Origin: Gammaproteobacteria bacterium
GTDB taxonomy: Bacteria > Pseudomonadota > Gammaproteobacteria > Pseudomonadales > Azotimanducaceae
Assembly (NCBI GenBank): GCA_020832085.1
Contig: JAFIFJ010000105.1
Span: 1 to 37,398 of the forward strand
Length of the DNA stretch: 37,398 bases
Reading direction: 5' to 3'
Shown one piece after another: positions 1 to 10,364 of this stretch (position 1 is the first letter of the stretch; every line of letters starts with the position of its first letter). Position numbers and translations under genes: made by a program. Below the pieces are notes generated by a model. The model worked only from the letters and a program-made list of their open reading frames with translations. It did no database searches and was not told the origin of the DNA.

Positions 1-1284
1 ATAGGCGTTTCGATCCGCGCCCCCGCGAAGGGGGCGACTTCGGTCCCCACACAAAGCCGTCAGACTTCGGGGTTTCGATCCGCGCCCCCGCGAAGGGGGC
101 GACGCAGTTCTTCTCGAGTTGCTTCCGGGCTCCCGGGTTTCGATCCGCGCCCCCGCGAAGGGGGCGACCTTGACCTTGGGATGATCCACGAGGTCGTCGA
201 AGTTTCGATCCGCGCCCCCGCGAAGGGGGCGACTGTTCACGTCGCCAGAGTCGGAAACGGTCTGGAAGTTTCGATCCGCGCCCCCGCGAAGGGGGCGACG
301 GGGATCTCGTCGTTTGGTAGTACTTCATATCAGTTTCGATCCGCGCCCCCGCGAAGGGGGCGACCGTGGTATGAGTGGGCCGAAGCCGTGGTTTATACGT
401 TTCGATCCGCGCCCCCGCGAAGGGGGCGACGACCTGGGCGCATGTGACCCGTTTGCAGCGCCGAGTTTCGATCCGCGCCCCCGCGAAGGGGGCGACCACG
501 CCCATGAGCTGCGCCAGCGAGCGGGCGGTGTTTCGATCCGCGCCCCCGCGAAGGGGGCGACCGCGGGTTCGGTCCTCGCGCAGATCCCGGAAGCGGTTTC
601 GATCCGCGCCCCCGCGAAGGGGGCGACCCCGAAGCAGGCGCTGGCGCTGGCGGTCCACTGGTTTCGATCCGCGCCCCCGCGAAGGGGGCGACGATGAGTG
701 CCATGGGCAATGGTGTCGGAGACGTTGTTTCGATCCGCGCCCCCGCGAAGGGGGCGACGATTCGATTGGCCAGTTATCTGTGACAGGGGCGAGTTTCGAT
801 CCGCGCCCCCGCGAAGGGGGCGACCCAGGAGCTGCAGGTAATCGATCACGATCAGGCGTTTCGATCCGCGCCCCCGCGAAGGGGGCGACGAGTTGCGAGG
901 GTGGACCGCCGCGCATCTCTACGTTTCGATCCGCGCCCCCGCGAAGGGGGCGACAGGGGTTCACCCCCGAAGACGCTGGGCGAGTCAAGTTTCGATCCGC
1001 GCCCCCGCGAAGGGGGCGACGCGCTGTCTATCAAATCCAGCTTCGTGCAGCGAGGTTTCGATCCGCGCCCCCGCGAAGGGGGCGACGCAGGGCCAAGACG
1101 TTGTGTCGATGCTGTTGGCTGTTTCGATCCGCGCCCCCGCGAAGGGGGCGACGTATCCGGTGGATCGACAGGGACCTGGGCCCATGTTTCGATCCGCGCC
1201 CCCGCGAAGGGGGCGACCGGGGCGGGCCCGGCAGGGCACTGGCGCAGCGATCGTTTCGATCCGCGCCCCCGCGAAGGGGGCGAC
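1..1284 (-). CRISPR. Type I-C CRISPR array, 20 repeats, truncated at the window edge
   Basis: Twenty identical 32-bp repeats start at 7, 72, 137, 202, 268, 333, 399, 465, 530, 596, 661, 727, 793, 858, 923, 989, 1055, 1121, 1186 and 1253. They are separated by 19 unique spacers of 33-35 bp. Bases 1-6 are the end of another spacer, so the array continues to the left. Read on the minus strand the repeat begins GTCGCCCCCTTCG and ends CGGATCGAAAC. It folds into a 7-bp stem (CGCCCCC/GGGGGCG), leaving an 11-nt 3' end that would become the crRNA 5' handle, as known for Cas5-processed type I-C repeats. The GAAAC 3' end, the cas operon orientation and the leader motifs to the right all indicate minus-strand transcription, with the newest spacers at the right end. 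No repeat is degenerate, even at the leader-distal edge visible here. Confidence 0.99.
825..857 (-). other. CRISPR spacer matching a DnaB-type helicase motif
   Basis: This is the seventh spacer from the leader. Read in crRNA orientation (minus strand) one frame encodes LIVIDYLQLL. This is the Walker B (H2) signature of DnaB-family replicative helicases, whose usual form is close to L-I-V/M-I-D-Y-L-Q-L-M. The other spacers translate to plausible but unrecognisable peptides. The likely source is a phage or plasmid DnaB gene. The host chromosomal dnaB would carry a similar motif, but whether it is identical at nucleotide level cannot be seen here. Confidence 0.7.
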
Positions 1285-1508
1285 CGACCCTAACGTATCG
1301 TATTGATATCGAAAGGGCATACACAGCATTGACGCGAACCACATTAGCGTCGCGGTTCTCGCAGTAGCTCCTTCCGCTAGAGGGCAACTAGGTTCCTGTT
1401 TTTAAAGAGCTTCTATTGGTGCGCGAACCCCCCTGGGTTTGCTGGCTTGCTGGGGGTTCGCGCAAAGCATGTCCGCCGTATATCGACAATTATCGCGTAA
1501 GAGTCTGG
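1285..1508 (-). promoter_or_regulatory. CRISPR leader
   Basis: This is the 224-bp non-coding stretch between the last repeat and the cas2 stop. It is locally AT-richer than its surroundings. On the minus strand it contains CTCTTTAAAAA (about 1399-1409), which resembles the run seen in many gammaproteobacterial leaders. It also holds a perfect 12-bp inverted repeat, GCGCGAACCCCC at 1421-1432 and its complement at 1452-1463, with a 19-nt loop. The position next to cas2 and the directionality of the repeat make it the leader that carries the array promoter and the integration-guiding sites. The exact promoter hexamers were not resolved. Confidence 0.8.
1421..1463. repeat. 12-bp perfect inverted repeat in the CRISPR leader
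   Basis: The left arm GCGCGAACCCCC (1421-1432) and right arm GGGGGTTCGCGC (1452-1463) are exact complements around a 19-nt loop. The hairpin lies between the cas2 stop and the leader AT-rich run. It could act as a terminator for the cas operon read-through (no T-tract follows) or as a structural or protein-binding site in the leader. Confidence 0.75.
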
Positions 1509-1799
1509 CTACACGATCAATGGGCCGTTGAGGTCGAGTGCTGGCTTCGCGCCGAAGTGCTCGATTCGTCGGCGCCAATTTGATCCAAGGAAGTAATACC
1601 TGAGGCTATCGGAGGTGGGATCGACGATCCTTTCAAGCCGGGCTTTTAGTTCTACCCATTGACCAGGATCGACCTCAATCTCGAAGACTGAGTACTGCAC
1701 GCGCTGGCCGCAGTCACGGCAAGCCTTGGCCACTCTTCGCAATCGGCCCTCGCCATCGGGTGTGGTTGTCGCCACATCATAGGTCACAAGTACGAGCAT
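1509..1799 (-). CDS. cas2: Cas2 adaptation endoribonuclease-fold protein
   Basis: Cas2 is the central dimer of the Cas1-Cas2 integrase that inserts new spacers at the leader-proximal repeat. The 96-residue product has the usual Cas2 length. It begins with the ferredoxin-fold strand LVLVTYDV, whose Asp at residue 8 is the conserved metal-site residue of the family, and contains the CGQRVQYSVFE segment typical of the I-C/Dvulg subgroup. The ATG at 1799 is preceded by GGAGG (complement of 1804-1808), 4-5 nt away. It lies 21 nt downstream of the cas1 stop and is the last gene of the operon before the array. Confidence 0.97.
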   Translation of the reverse strand: MLVLVTYDVATTTPDGEGRLRRVAKACRDCGQRVQYSVFEIEVDPGQWVELKARLERIVDPTSDSLRYYFLGSNWRRRIEHFGAKPALDLNGPLIV

Positions 1800-1820
1800 G
1801 TGCCCTCCGGTTTACTCATG

Positions 1821-2861
1821 TCATCGCCATAGCCATGGTGGATAGGTATCGAGGTCACCGCGAAGGTGCCTGGCAAGCATTTGCGCTTGCAGGAAAGGAA
1901 CCAGACCGAGGGGCGTGGATTCGTTGAGAAACGGATGAAGGCGCTCATCGCGCTTTCGCTCCTGCCAGGCTGTCAACACAGTTTTCCTCGCATCATCCTT
2001 TAGCAGCACGGCTCCGTTGTCCCGCACCTCAAAGTCATCAATGGTCACCTGCTTCCTGTTTACCAAGGAGAGCGCCAGCCGATCAGCTAGAATCGGGCGC
2101 AACTCCTCCATTAAGTCCAGCGCCAGGCTGGGTCTTCCGGGCCGAATCCGATGAAGAAAGCCAACCGCTGGATCCAGCCCAACGCTCTCTGCCCCGCTTC
2201 GACAGTCGTGAGTGAGGAGCGTGTAGAGAAATGACAGTAGCGCGTTGAGGGGGTCCAGCGGCGGACGTCGGGTGCGTCCCGACCAAGACATTGCGCTGTC
2301 GGTAGTACGGATAAGATGTGGAAATGTCGCGAAGTACATCCGCGCAGCATCACCCTCCAAGCCTCTCATGACATCGATGTCGTCCAGGACGAGGAGTTTC
2401 TGAATGACCTTCGCCAATCGAAGAAGTGTTCGATCCATCTCTTTTGCGGCCGCATCGGCATAGCCGGACCGGTAGTCTCGTCGCGCCCGTGCCAGGACCT
2501 GCCGTTGGTTCGATACCTTTCCTATCAGCAGGGCCCGTACGATGTTCGTGCAAGCAGTCTTTTCATCTGCCGCCGCGTACTGTGCCTTTCGCAGCAAGAC
2601 ATTTCCCGAAACGGGACCTTCCACGCGGCCCTGAAAACGACCGTTCCGATCGCACAGAGTGATCGTGATCGCGCCAGCCGTGCACGCCATGATCAGTCCG
2701 GGTGTCAGCAGTACGGGCCCAAAAGCGACCACACCGTTAACCATGTGCAGCGGGACTCGCACCCGCTCCTTGCCTTCAATGTCCACGACCAGATTCTCAC
2801 CATCTTTTCGCAAAGCGGCTTCGGATGACGTGACGTAGACGGTGTTGAGGAGCTTCTTCAC
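1821..2861 (-). CDS. cas1: Cas1 integrase, type I-C
   Basis: Cas1 is the catalytic subunit of the spacer-acquisition complex. The 346-residue protein has the family two-domain layout: a beta-rich N-terminal domain to about residue 80 and an alpha-helical catalytic domain after it. The likely metal ligands are E169 (in RGLEGDAARMYF), H237 (in VGFLHRIRPGRPSLALDL) and the acidic cluster D249/E252/E253. The start is a GTG at 2861 forming a 4-nt GTGA overlap with the cas4 stop, consistent with translational coupling. Its 346 residues match the length usual for I-C Cas1. No sign of damage was seen. Confidence 0.97.
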   Translation of the reverse strand: MKKLLNTVYVTSSEAALRKDGENLVVDIEGKERVRVPLHMVNGVVAFGPVLLTPGLIMACTAGAITITLCDRNGRFQGRVEGPVSGNVLLRKAQYAAADEKTACTNIVRALLIGKVSNQRQVLARARRDYRSGYADAAAKEMDRTLLRLAKVIQKLLVLDDIDVMRGLEGDAARMYFATFPHLIRTTDSAMSWSGRTRRPPLDPLNALLSFLYTLLTHDCRSGAESVGLDPAVGFLHRIRPGRPSLALDLMEELRPILADRLALSLVNRKQVTIDDFEVRDNGAVLLKDDARKTVLTAWQERKRDERLHPFLNESTPLGLVPFLQAQMLARHLRGDLDTYPPWLWR

Positions 2862-3562
2862 TCAGGCTCATCCTCGCGAAGAAGCCCGCCAATCTCGCGT
2901 TCCATCCAGCGGCTGGCGGATCCGCGACGGGCCACATCGGGCTGGCATTCGCCTCGTAGCGAGCATGCCTTGCAGCGCGCCTTGTGTTCTGTTGGCGGGG
3001 GAGTGCGTCCTGAATTCAGAACGCCTCGAAGGGCTGCGGCAATTTGCTCCGTGAGCGCCCGAAGGTCCGTGTCGAGACTGATATCTACTCGTCGCTTGGT
3101 CTGCGCATAGTAGAGTGCGCCAGTGCCGATGGCGTTCCCGGTCATCTCCTCCAGGCAAAGTGCTTGAGCGCAAAGTTGAACTTCGTCTGCCCGGTGTGGC
3201 TTGGGCTTGCCGCGCTTGAATTCAACGGGAAAGTAGTCGACTCCGCTTTCAGCCTCAGAACCGCCGCTCTTTCGAATCTCCACCAGATCACAGATGCCAT
3301 AGAGTGCCAATCGCCGTGACCCAACCGGTAAAGCATGGACACGCTTGATAGGGCCCCGTGTCCTGCTTTCGCCCCGATCGGTGGCGGTGTGCAAAACGCG
3401 GCCCTCTGCCGTAAACCGGTTCTCAGCCCACTGCTGCTCCAGGTGAATCAGCGCCGCCTGACGCATGCAGTAAACAGCGTGCTGCAGGGCGGAGAGGGGA
3501 ATCAGCCGGTCGTCCTCCATTGCCCCAGGTTGAAACGGCGGAATCGTTTCCGGGTCACTCAC
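2858..3562 (-). CDS. cas4: Cas4 RecB-like nuclease with Fe-S cluster
   Basis: Cas4 works with Cas1-Cas2 to trim prespacers and select the PAM. The 234-residue product carries the RecB nuclease set: H58 (RVLHTATD), D92 (GICDLVE), E114 and K116 (FPVEFKRGK). It also has four cysteines for the Fe-S cluster, one N-terminal (C32, in YCMRQ) and three C-terminal (C197, C200, C206). The chosen start is the GTG at 3562, which overlaps the cas7 stop as GTGA. An ATG at residue 15 is a possible alternative but would break the overlap pattern shared by its neighbours. Confidence 0.96.
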   Translation of the reverse strand: MSDPETIPPFQPGAMEDDRLIPLSALQHAVYCMRQAALIHLEQQWAENRFTAEGRVLHTATDRGESRTRGPIKRVHALPVGSRRLALYGICDLVEIRKSGGSEAESGVDYFPVEFKRGKPKPHRADEVQLCAQALCLEEMTGNAIGTGALYYAQTKRRVDISLDTDLRALTEQIAAALRGVLNSGRTPPPTEHKARCKACSLRGECQPDVARRGSASRWMEREIGGLLREDEPE

Positions 3563-4511
3563 ACTCGTTCGATGATCTCGACTGAATCGGGAGCATCGCT
3601 GCGATCGATTTCCACGATGTAGTCAGTGTATGCCCTTGCGGGAGGCAATTGCTGGGCTTCGGGCGAACCGATAGGGACTTTGTCCCCGTTTGGACCACGG
3701 CGGGAAATACTAACGCGATCGAAGAGTGCATGGGCTGGAGCATTTCCAAGCTTGTTGTCGTGCTTGAAGATGATCAACGCCCTGGTCGACATCAGGCCAC
3801 GCGCAGCTGAGCGATCCGATTCGAACATGACGCTCAGTGTTGTGAAGAGTCGATCGAGATCATCGGTGCTGAACCCTGTCTGTCCGGCGAGCGAGGCGCT
3901 GATGAAGCCATGGGCCTTGTACAGGGCATAGGGAACTAGATGCTTTCGGCCCATGGTGCGGTTGTCAGTGCGCTCGTCATCAGCAGATCCTTCAACGCGC
4001 TCCTTTTTCTCCTTCTCTGTTGTTGCTGCCATTCTGGTGATGGAAATCTCGGAGGGCACTATTGGTTCCATGGACTGTGCGAAGGTCATCTGGACCGGAC
4101 CGCGGACTTGGCCGCAGTTGATGCCGGTAGACATCACTGCGCCGAAGGTTCGTACGTCGAAGAAGTGCTCGCACATGAATGCTCGTAGTTTGTTGGCTTC
4201 GTCATCACTCTTGGGGTTGAGTTTGGTCGCCTTAATTACCGAGTCGTCGCCGTCTCTGATCTTGAGGTAGGCTTTGCGGTGTTGCTCGTTCAGGATGGAG
4301 CCGTCCTTGACGTAGATGCTATGTCCGGGTTCGTCGCCATGGGCAAGTTCGATGTAGTTGCGCACCTTTCGCTTCAGACTGACGTCGGACACCAGCCCGA
4401 GGCCGGTCTCCGGATCCATGCGTGGGAGATTCCCGGCGTCCGGGTCGCCATTCGGATTGCCGTTGATGACATCGAACAGCAGGATGAAATCGTAGCGATT
4501 CTCGAGATTGC

Positions 4512-4515
<4 letters not shown>
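3559..4515 (-). CDS. cas7: Cas7 (Csd2) backbone subunit of type I-C Cascade
   Basis: Cas7 polymerises along the crRNA to form the helical backbone of the interference complex. The 318-residue protein has the expected length and the Csd2 hallmarks: an N-terminal RRM strand followed by FDVINGNPNGDPD (about residues 14-26), and the central DVRTFGAVMS and GQVRGPVQ segments. The ATG at 4515 forms an ATGA overlap with the cas8c stop. All seven type I-C genes are present in canonical order. Confidence 0.97.
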
Positions 4516-6982
<2,467 letters not shown>

Positions 6983-7019
6983 TCACTTTTCGCCTGAAGC
7001 CTCATCAGTACTTCCAACA

Positions 7020-9347
7020 TTAGAATACCAAGTCCCATTCTCCGGCTGTTTCCCAAATGAGCCCAGTTTCCGGCTGGTACATATCCTTCTCTCGAATAAG
7101 GACGACGAACTGATCGCCGAACTTCGCTTCGTTGTGGATGCGAGCGCCGCCTGCAGCAATTAGCTCCGCTCTTGCCTTGGGAGGAACCTGCACCAGTCGA
7201 GTCTGTAGCTTGCGCGCGGCTGCTCCCGCGCTGATTCGCCCTGAATCGAGCGCATCGAACAACCAGTCGAAATCTCGACCACCGATGATCACGGGCAACA
7301 TGCCACTCTCGATCATCCGGAATCTCTCGGCGACCGTTCGAAAGTCCCCCATGAAACCCGTAGCGTCCAGGCGAAAGAGCTTCAGGATGCCTTCCCGATC
7401 GACGTCCTGGTCGAGCCGCCAGTAGCTCTCCTTGAAGTAGTCGGCGATGGCCTGGGGGGAGAGCAGGTCATCGCCGTGAACGTTTCGGACCCGGGCGAAA
7501 TCGGCGGCTTGTTGCGCAAGTGCCCGTGGTGAAGGGTGGGTTGGAGACGTGAAGATCGTAACGATACTTTCATCGATCGGGCGTCTGCCTTCGCGATTGC
7601 ACCGGCCAGCTGCCTGGGCGATCTGTTCCAGCCCTGCCTCTGCGCGCCATAGGAGAGGGAAGTCGATGTCGACGCCCGCTTCGACAAGCGATGTTGCCAC
7701 CACTCTGCAAGGCGAACCCTCCTGAAGGCGCTTGCGGACTTCCGAGAGGAGACAGCGGCGGTCGTCCGCATGCTGTCTCGTGGAGAGGTGTATGAGACCG
7801 TCGAGTCCCGCTCGCTCCGCCCTGCGATACAGCTCAAGGGCATGTGCCCGCGAGTTCACGATGATCAGCCCTTGCGCCGTGGCCGCCAGTTCGTCAATCA
7901 ACTCCTCGTCTGTCCGAGTTCCGGCGAACTCGAGGGTGACGCGTCTGAACCGCTCGCTGAGTTCGCAAGGGTCTGGTGCCAGTTCCCTGCCCGCCAGCGG
8001 GAGTGCAAGGGGTGAGTGAGGTAGCTCCTTGAAATGCCGTTGGTCCAGAGCAGGCTGGGTGGCCGTGCAGAGCACGACCGTACAGCCGTACCGCACCGTC
8101 AGTTCCTCAATGGCTCTGACACAGGGGCCCAGTAGGTGCAGCGGGAGGGCCTGGGCTTCATCGAGAACGATCACGCTGCCGACGATGTTGTGCAGCTTCC
8201 TGCATCGTGACGGCCGGGCAGCAAACAGGCTTTCGAACAACTGTACGTTGGTCGTCACGACGATGGGTGCCGCCCAATCTTCCATGGCCAGACCGAGCTT
8301 GCTGCGTCCCTGCGACTGATCGTTGGCGGGGGCACGCTGGTCTTCGAGTGCGCTGTGGTGCTCCAGCAGAACCTCATCACCCAGAATGTCGCGAAACTGC
8401 GTTGCGGTCTGATCAATGATCGATGTGAATGGAATGGCGTAAATGATGCGGCGCATGCCATGGGCACGGGCATGGTCGAGGGCGAAGCCGAGTGAAGTCA
8501 GCGTTTTGCCGCCGCCGGTGGGGACAGTCAGGGTGAATAGGCCGGTTGCATCTGAGGCCCGTGCCCGGGCGTGGCGGTGGATTCGTGCCCGATCGTGTCG
8601 AACCTGGAGCTGTTGAGCGGTGGCTCCGGGGTGGTGGCTGGCGGAGATGACGGCCTTCATGTGGGCGTCCAGGCGGGCAATGAGTCCGTCGACGCAATCC
8701 CGGAGTTTGGGCCATTGTCGGTCCGGCGTTTTGCCCGTCAGGCGACCGTAGTATTCTTCGGTGTCTTTGAAGTCTGCATCGACTAGGCAGGAGAAGATCA
8801 TTCTGGTGAGCATGCTCACCATGAAGGGCTGCCGAGTGGGGTCGGGGTCCTTCAAGTTCATGGCGGGTGCCAGATGAGTGGTTTCGATCTGGATGTCACC
8901 TGAACCCTCGAGGTCGCTGAGCCACGCTCCGTCCAGGCGTCCGGGGTCGAAGTCACCCAATCGATCGCTCAGTTCACCACCCGTCGCAGGGCGTCCAGGT
9001 TGGATGGCCCAGTCCGCGAGACCTGCGTGGTGGCCGGCAATGGCATAGGCGACCAGGCGTACCAGAAACGCATCAGCCGGACTATCCGGGGTCAATGCGC
9101 CTTCGGAGAGCAGGAAAGCGCCCGCGGTCGAGTGGTCGACTCGGGTCGGATCTCCTTTCAGTCGCCTCTGAAATTGCGGATCGTACTTGCCGACATCGTG
9201 AAGTACGCCGGCAAGCCGGGCGAGGCGCTCGCCGCCAAAGGGTTCAGCGAACTCAGCCGCCAGAGACCCCGTGTCCCTCAGGTGGTCTCGAAGGAGTTGC
9301 CAGTCGCGCTGGGAGCCGTCGGAACCGGAGTGGGCGAAAAAGCTCAC
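7020..9347 (-). CDS. cas3: Cas3 HD nuclease-helicase
   Basis: Cas3 is recruited to the R-loop by Cascade and degrades target DNA. The 775-residue protein has an N-terminal HD nuclease domain with H50-D51 (VLHDVGK), H72 (VDHSTAG), H106-H107 (AGHHAG) and D190 as the likely ligands. An SF2 helicase follows, with Walker A PTGGGKT (276-282), DEAQ (396-399), the CTATQPAL motif III region (about 427-434) and a QAAGRCNREG motif VI. The start is the GTG at 9347, preceded by AGGAG about 7 nt away. This GTG overlaps the stop of an 18-codon upstream ORF. It is the first large gene of the cas operon. Confidence 0.97.
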   Translation of the reverse strand: MSFFAHSGSDGSQRDWQLLRDHLRDTGSLAAEFAEPFGGERLARLAGVLHDVGKYDPQFQRRLKGDPTRVDHSTAGAFLLSEGALTPDSPADAFLVRLVAYAIAGHHAGLADWAIQPGRPATGGELSDRLGDFDPGRLDGAWLSDLEGSGDIQIETTHLAPAMNLKDPDPTRQPFMVSMLTRMIFSCLVDADFKDTEEYYGRLTGKTPDRQWPKLRDCVDGLIARLDAHMKAVISASHHPGATAQQLQVRHDRARIHRHARARASDATGLFTLTVPTGGGKTLTSLGFALDHARAHGMRRIIYAIPFTSIIDQTATQFRDILGDEVLLEHHSALEDQRAPANDQSQGRSKLGLAMEDWAAPIVVTTNVQLFESLFAARPSRCRKLHNIVGSVIVLDEAQALPLHLLGPCVRAIEELTVRYGCTVVLCTATQPALDQRHFKELPHSPLALPLAGRELAPDPCELSERFRRVTLEFAGTRTDEELIDELAATAQGLIIVNSRAHALELYRRAERAGLDGLIHLSTRQHADDRRCLLSEVRKRLQEGSPCRVVATSLVEAGVDIDFPLLWRAEAGLEQIAQAAGRCNREGRRPIDESIVTIFTSPTHPSPRALAQQAADFARVRNVHGDDLLSPQAIADYFKESYWRLDQDVDREGILKLFRLDATGFMGDFRTVAERFRMIESGMLPVIIGGRDFDWLFDALDSGRISAGAAARKLQTRLVQVPPKARAELIAAGGARIHNEAKFGDQFVVLIREKDMYQPETGLIWETAGEWDLVF

Positions 9348-9400
9348 CGATCACTCCTGATTGAGTGACCGCTTGCATGCCTGGGTGCTTCATGGGACAT
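9344..9400 (-). CDS. Putative 18-residue upstream ORF (leader peptide) of cas3
   Basis: An ATG at 9400 is preceded by GGAGGAA (complement of 9406-9412), 5 nt away, a strong ribosome-binding site. The frame encodes MSHEAPRHASGHSIRSDR and ends in TGA at 9346-9344, overlapping the cas3 GTG start as GTGA. That is the same overlap as at the cas5-cas8c-cas7-cas4-cas1 junctions. It is out of frame with cas3, so it is not an N-terminal extension. It may couple or attenuate cas3 translation, or be a chance ORF. The peptide itself resembles nothing I recognise. Confidence 0.45.
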   Translation of the reverse strand: MSHEAPRHASGHSIRSDR

Positions 9401-9501
9401 CCGTGTTCCTCCGGGCTGGTCGATGCCTGACTCGACTCCGGTATTGATACTACAGGCGGTGGCTCATCCGGTGAGCCTGCCATGGGTCTTCAGCAGCAAC
9501 C
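9401..9501 (-). promoter_or_regulatory. Probable promoter region of the cas operon
   Basis: This 100-bp gap separates the end of the Nudix gene from the upstream ORF of cas3. It is the only non-coding space in front of the operon. On the minus strand it has a weak -10-like TAGTAT near 9449-9454 but no convincing -35 hexamer. The promoter may lie here, or transcription may partly come from the Nudix gene, which is on the same strand. Confidence 0.35.
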
Positions 9502-10266
9502 TCAGCCCCCTTTCGGCAGCACCGGCCGAAACGTCGGAAACCGCTCCTGCGCCAGCGCCCACTGATGCAGTTCCGCCACTGATCCAAAACCCTCCAAGGA
9601 TGCGAGCTGACGCTGCGTGACCCCCATCAGTCCAAACGCCCCGGCGGCATGTTCTGCCAAAGCCACTTTGGGCGACACCCAGACACTGTGCACCGTCTCG
9701 GTGGTGTCGTGGACACCGTTCTGCCCCCAGGGAGCTTCGGCAATGAAGAAGCGGGTGTCGAAGCGCCGGGGCCGACCCAGTGGCGTCACCCAGCGATTGA
9801 AGAAGTGGACGTGGTCGCAGGCCAGGCGCAGGCCTTCCTCGCGGCAGAGATCGAGCAGATCGAGTTCGCCCCGGTTCAGGGCGTTCCGGTAGGCGCGGAA
9901 GCGGGCTTCCGTGGCCCGGTCGCGCCAGTCCAGCATCTGGCCGTCCTCGGTATAGGCCAGCAGCAGCCCGGCCTCCTCGAAGGTCTCGCGGATGGCAGCG
10001 ATCCAGTAGCCGCGCCACTCGTTGCCCAGGGCCGCCACCTGCCGCTGCTGTCCCTCTGTGGGGCCGCGACGCCAGGGGTCAAGGACGTGCAGATGGTCGT
10101 CGCTTTCCACCTTGCCACCCGGAAAGACGTACATGCCGCCGGCGAAGGCGGCCTGGCTGGTCCGCCGCAGCATGAAGATCTCGATGCCGCCGGCGCCGCT
10201 GTCCGCGTCGCGGGCAATGATGACGGTGGCGGCCGGACGGATGGGTTGGACCGGGCTGGATGACAT
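9502..10266 (-). CDS. Nudix hydrolase, NUDT19/acyl-CoA diphosphatase-like
   Basis: Nudix enzymes hydrolyse nucleoside diphosphate derivatives. The 254-residue protein has FPGGKVE (start of the Nudix box) separated by an insert from the second half, AAIRETFEEAGLLL. That split layout is characteristic of the eukaryotic NUDT19/RP2 and related bacterial proteins, which often act on CoA or acyl-CoA. Substrate is inferred only. The ATG at 10266 is chosen because GGGGAGA lies about 9-10 nt upstream; an earlier in-frame start at 10362 would add 32 residues without conservation signals and run into the divergent gene's ribosome-binding site. It diverges from the serine hydrolase gene, with about 98 bp between the starts. 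Confidence 0.88.
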   Translation of the reverse strand: MSSSPVQPIRPAATVIIARDADSGAGGIEIFMLRRTSQAAFAGGMYVFPGGKVESDDHLHVLDPWRRGPTEGQQRQVAALGNEWRGYWIAAIRETFEEAGLLLAYTEDGQMLDWRDRATEARFRAYRNALNRGELDLLDLCREEGLRLACDHVHFFNRWVTPLGRPRRFDTRFFIAEAPWGQNGVHDTTETVHSVWVSPKVALAEHAAGAFGLMGVTQRQLASLEGFGSVAELHQWALAQERFPTFRPVLPKGG

Positions 10267-10364
10267 CCTGTGCTGATCTCCCCGTGAAAGCTGGCGAACT
10301 ATACCCGAAGCCTGGACTGGGCCGGTAAGCTGCTGGCTTGGATTCATCGAGGAGGAGAGCATCC

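Noticed and set aside
181..1387. Several long ORFs on both strands across the CRISPR array
   Set aside because: They come from the repeats, which have no stop codons in several frames and encode the same short peptide in each copy. They are not genes.
9449..9454. Firm sigma-70 promoter call for the cas operon
   Set aside because: There is only a partial -10-like hexamer, with no -35 at a suitable distance. It was kept as a region-level note only.
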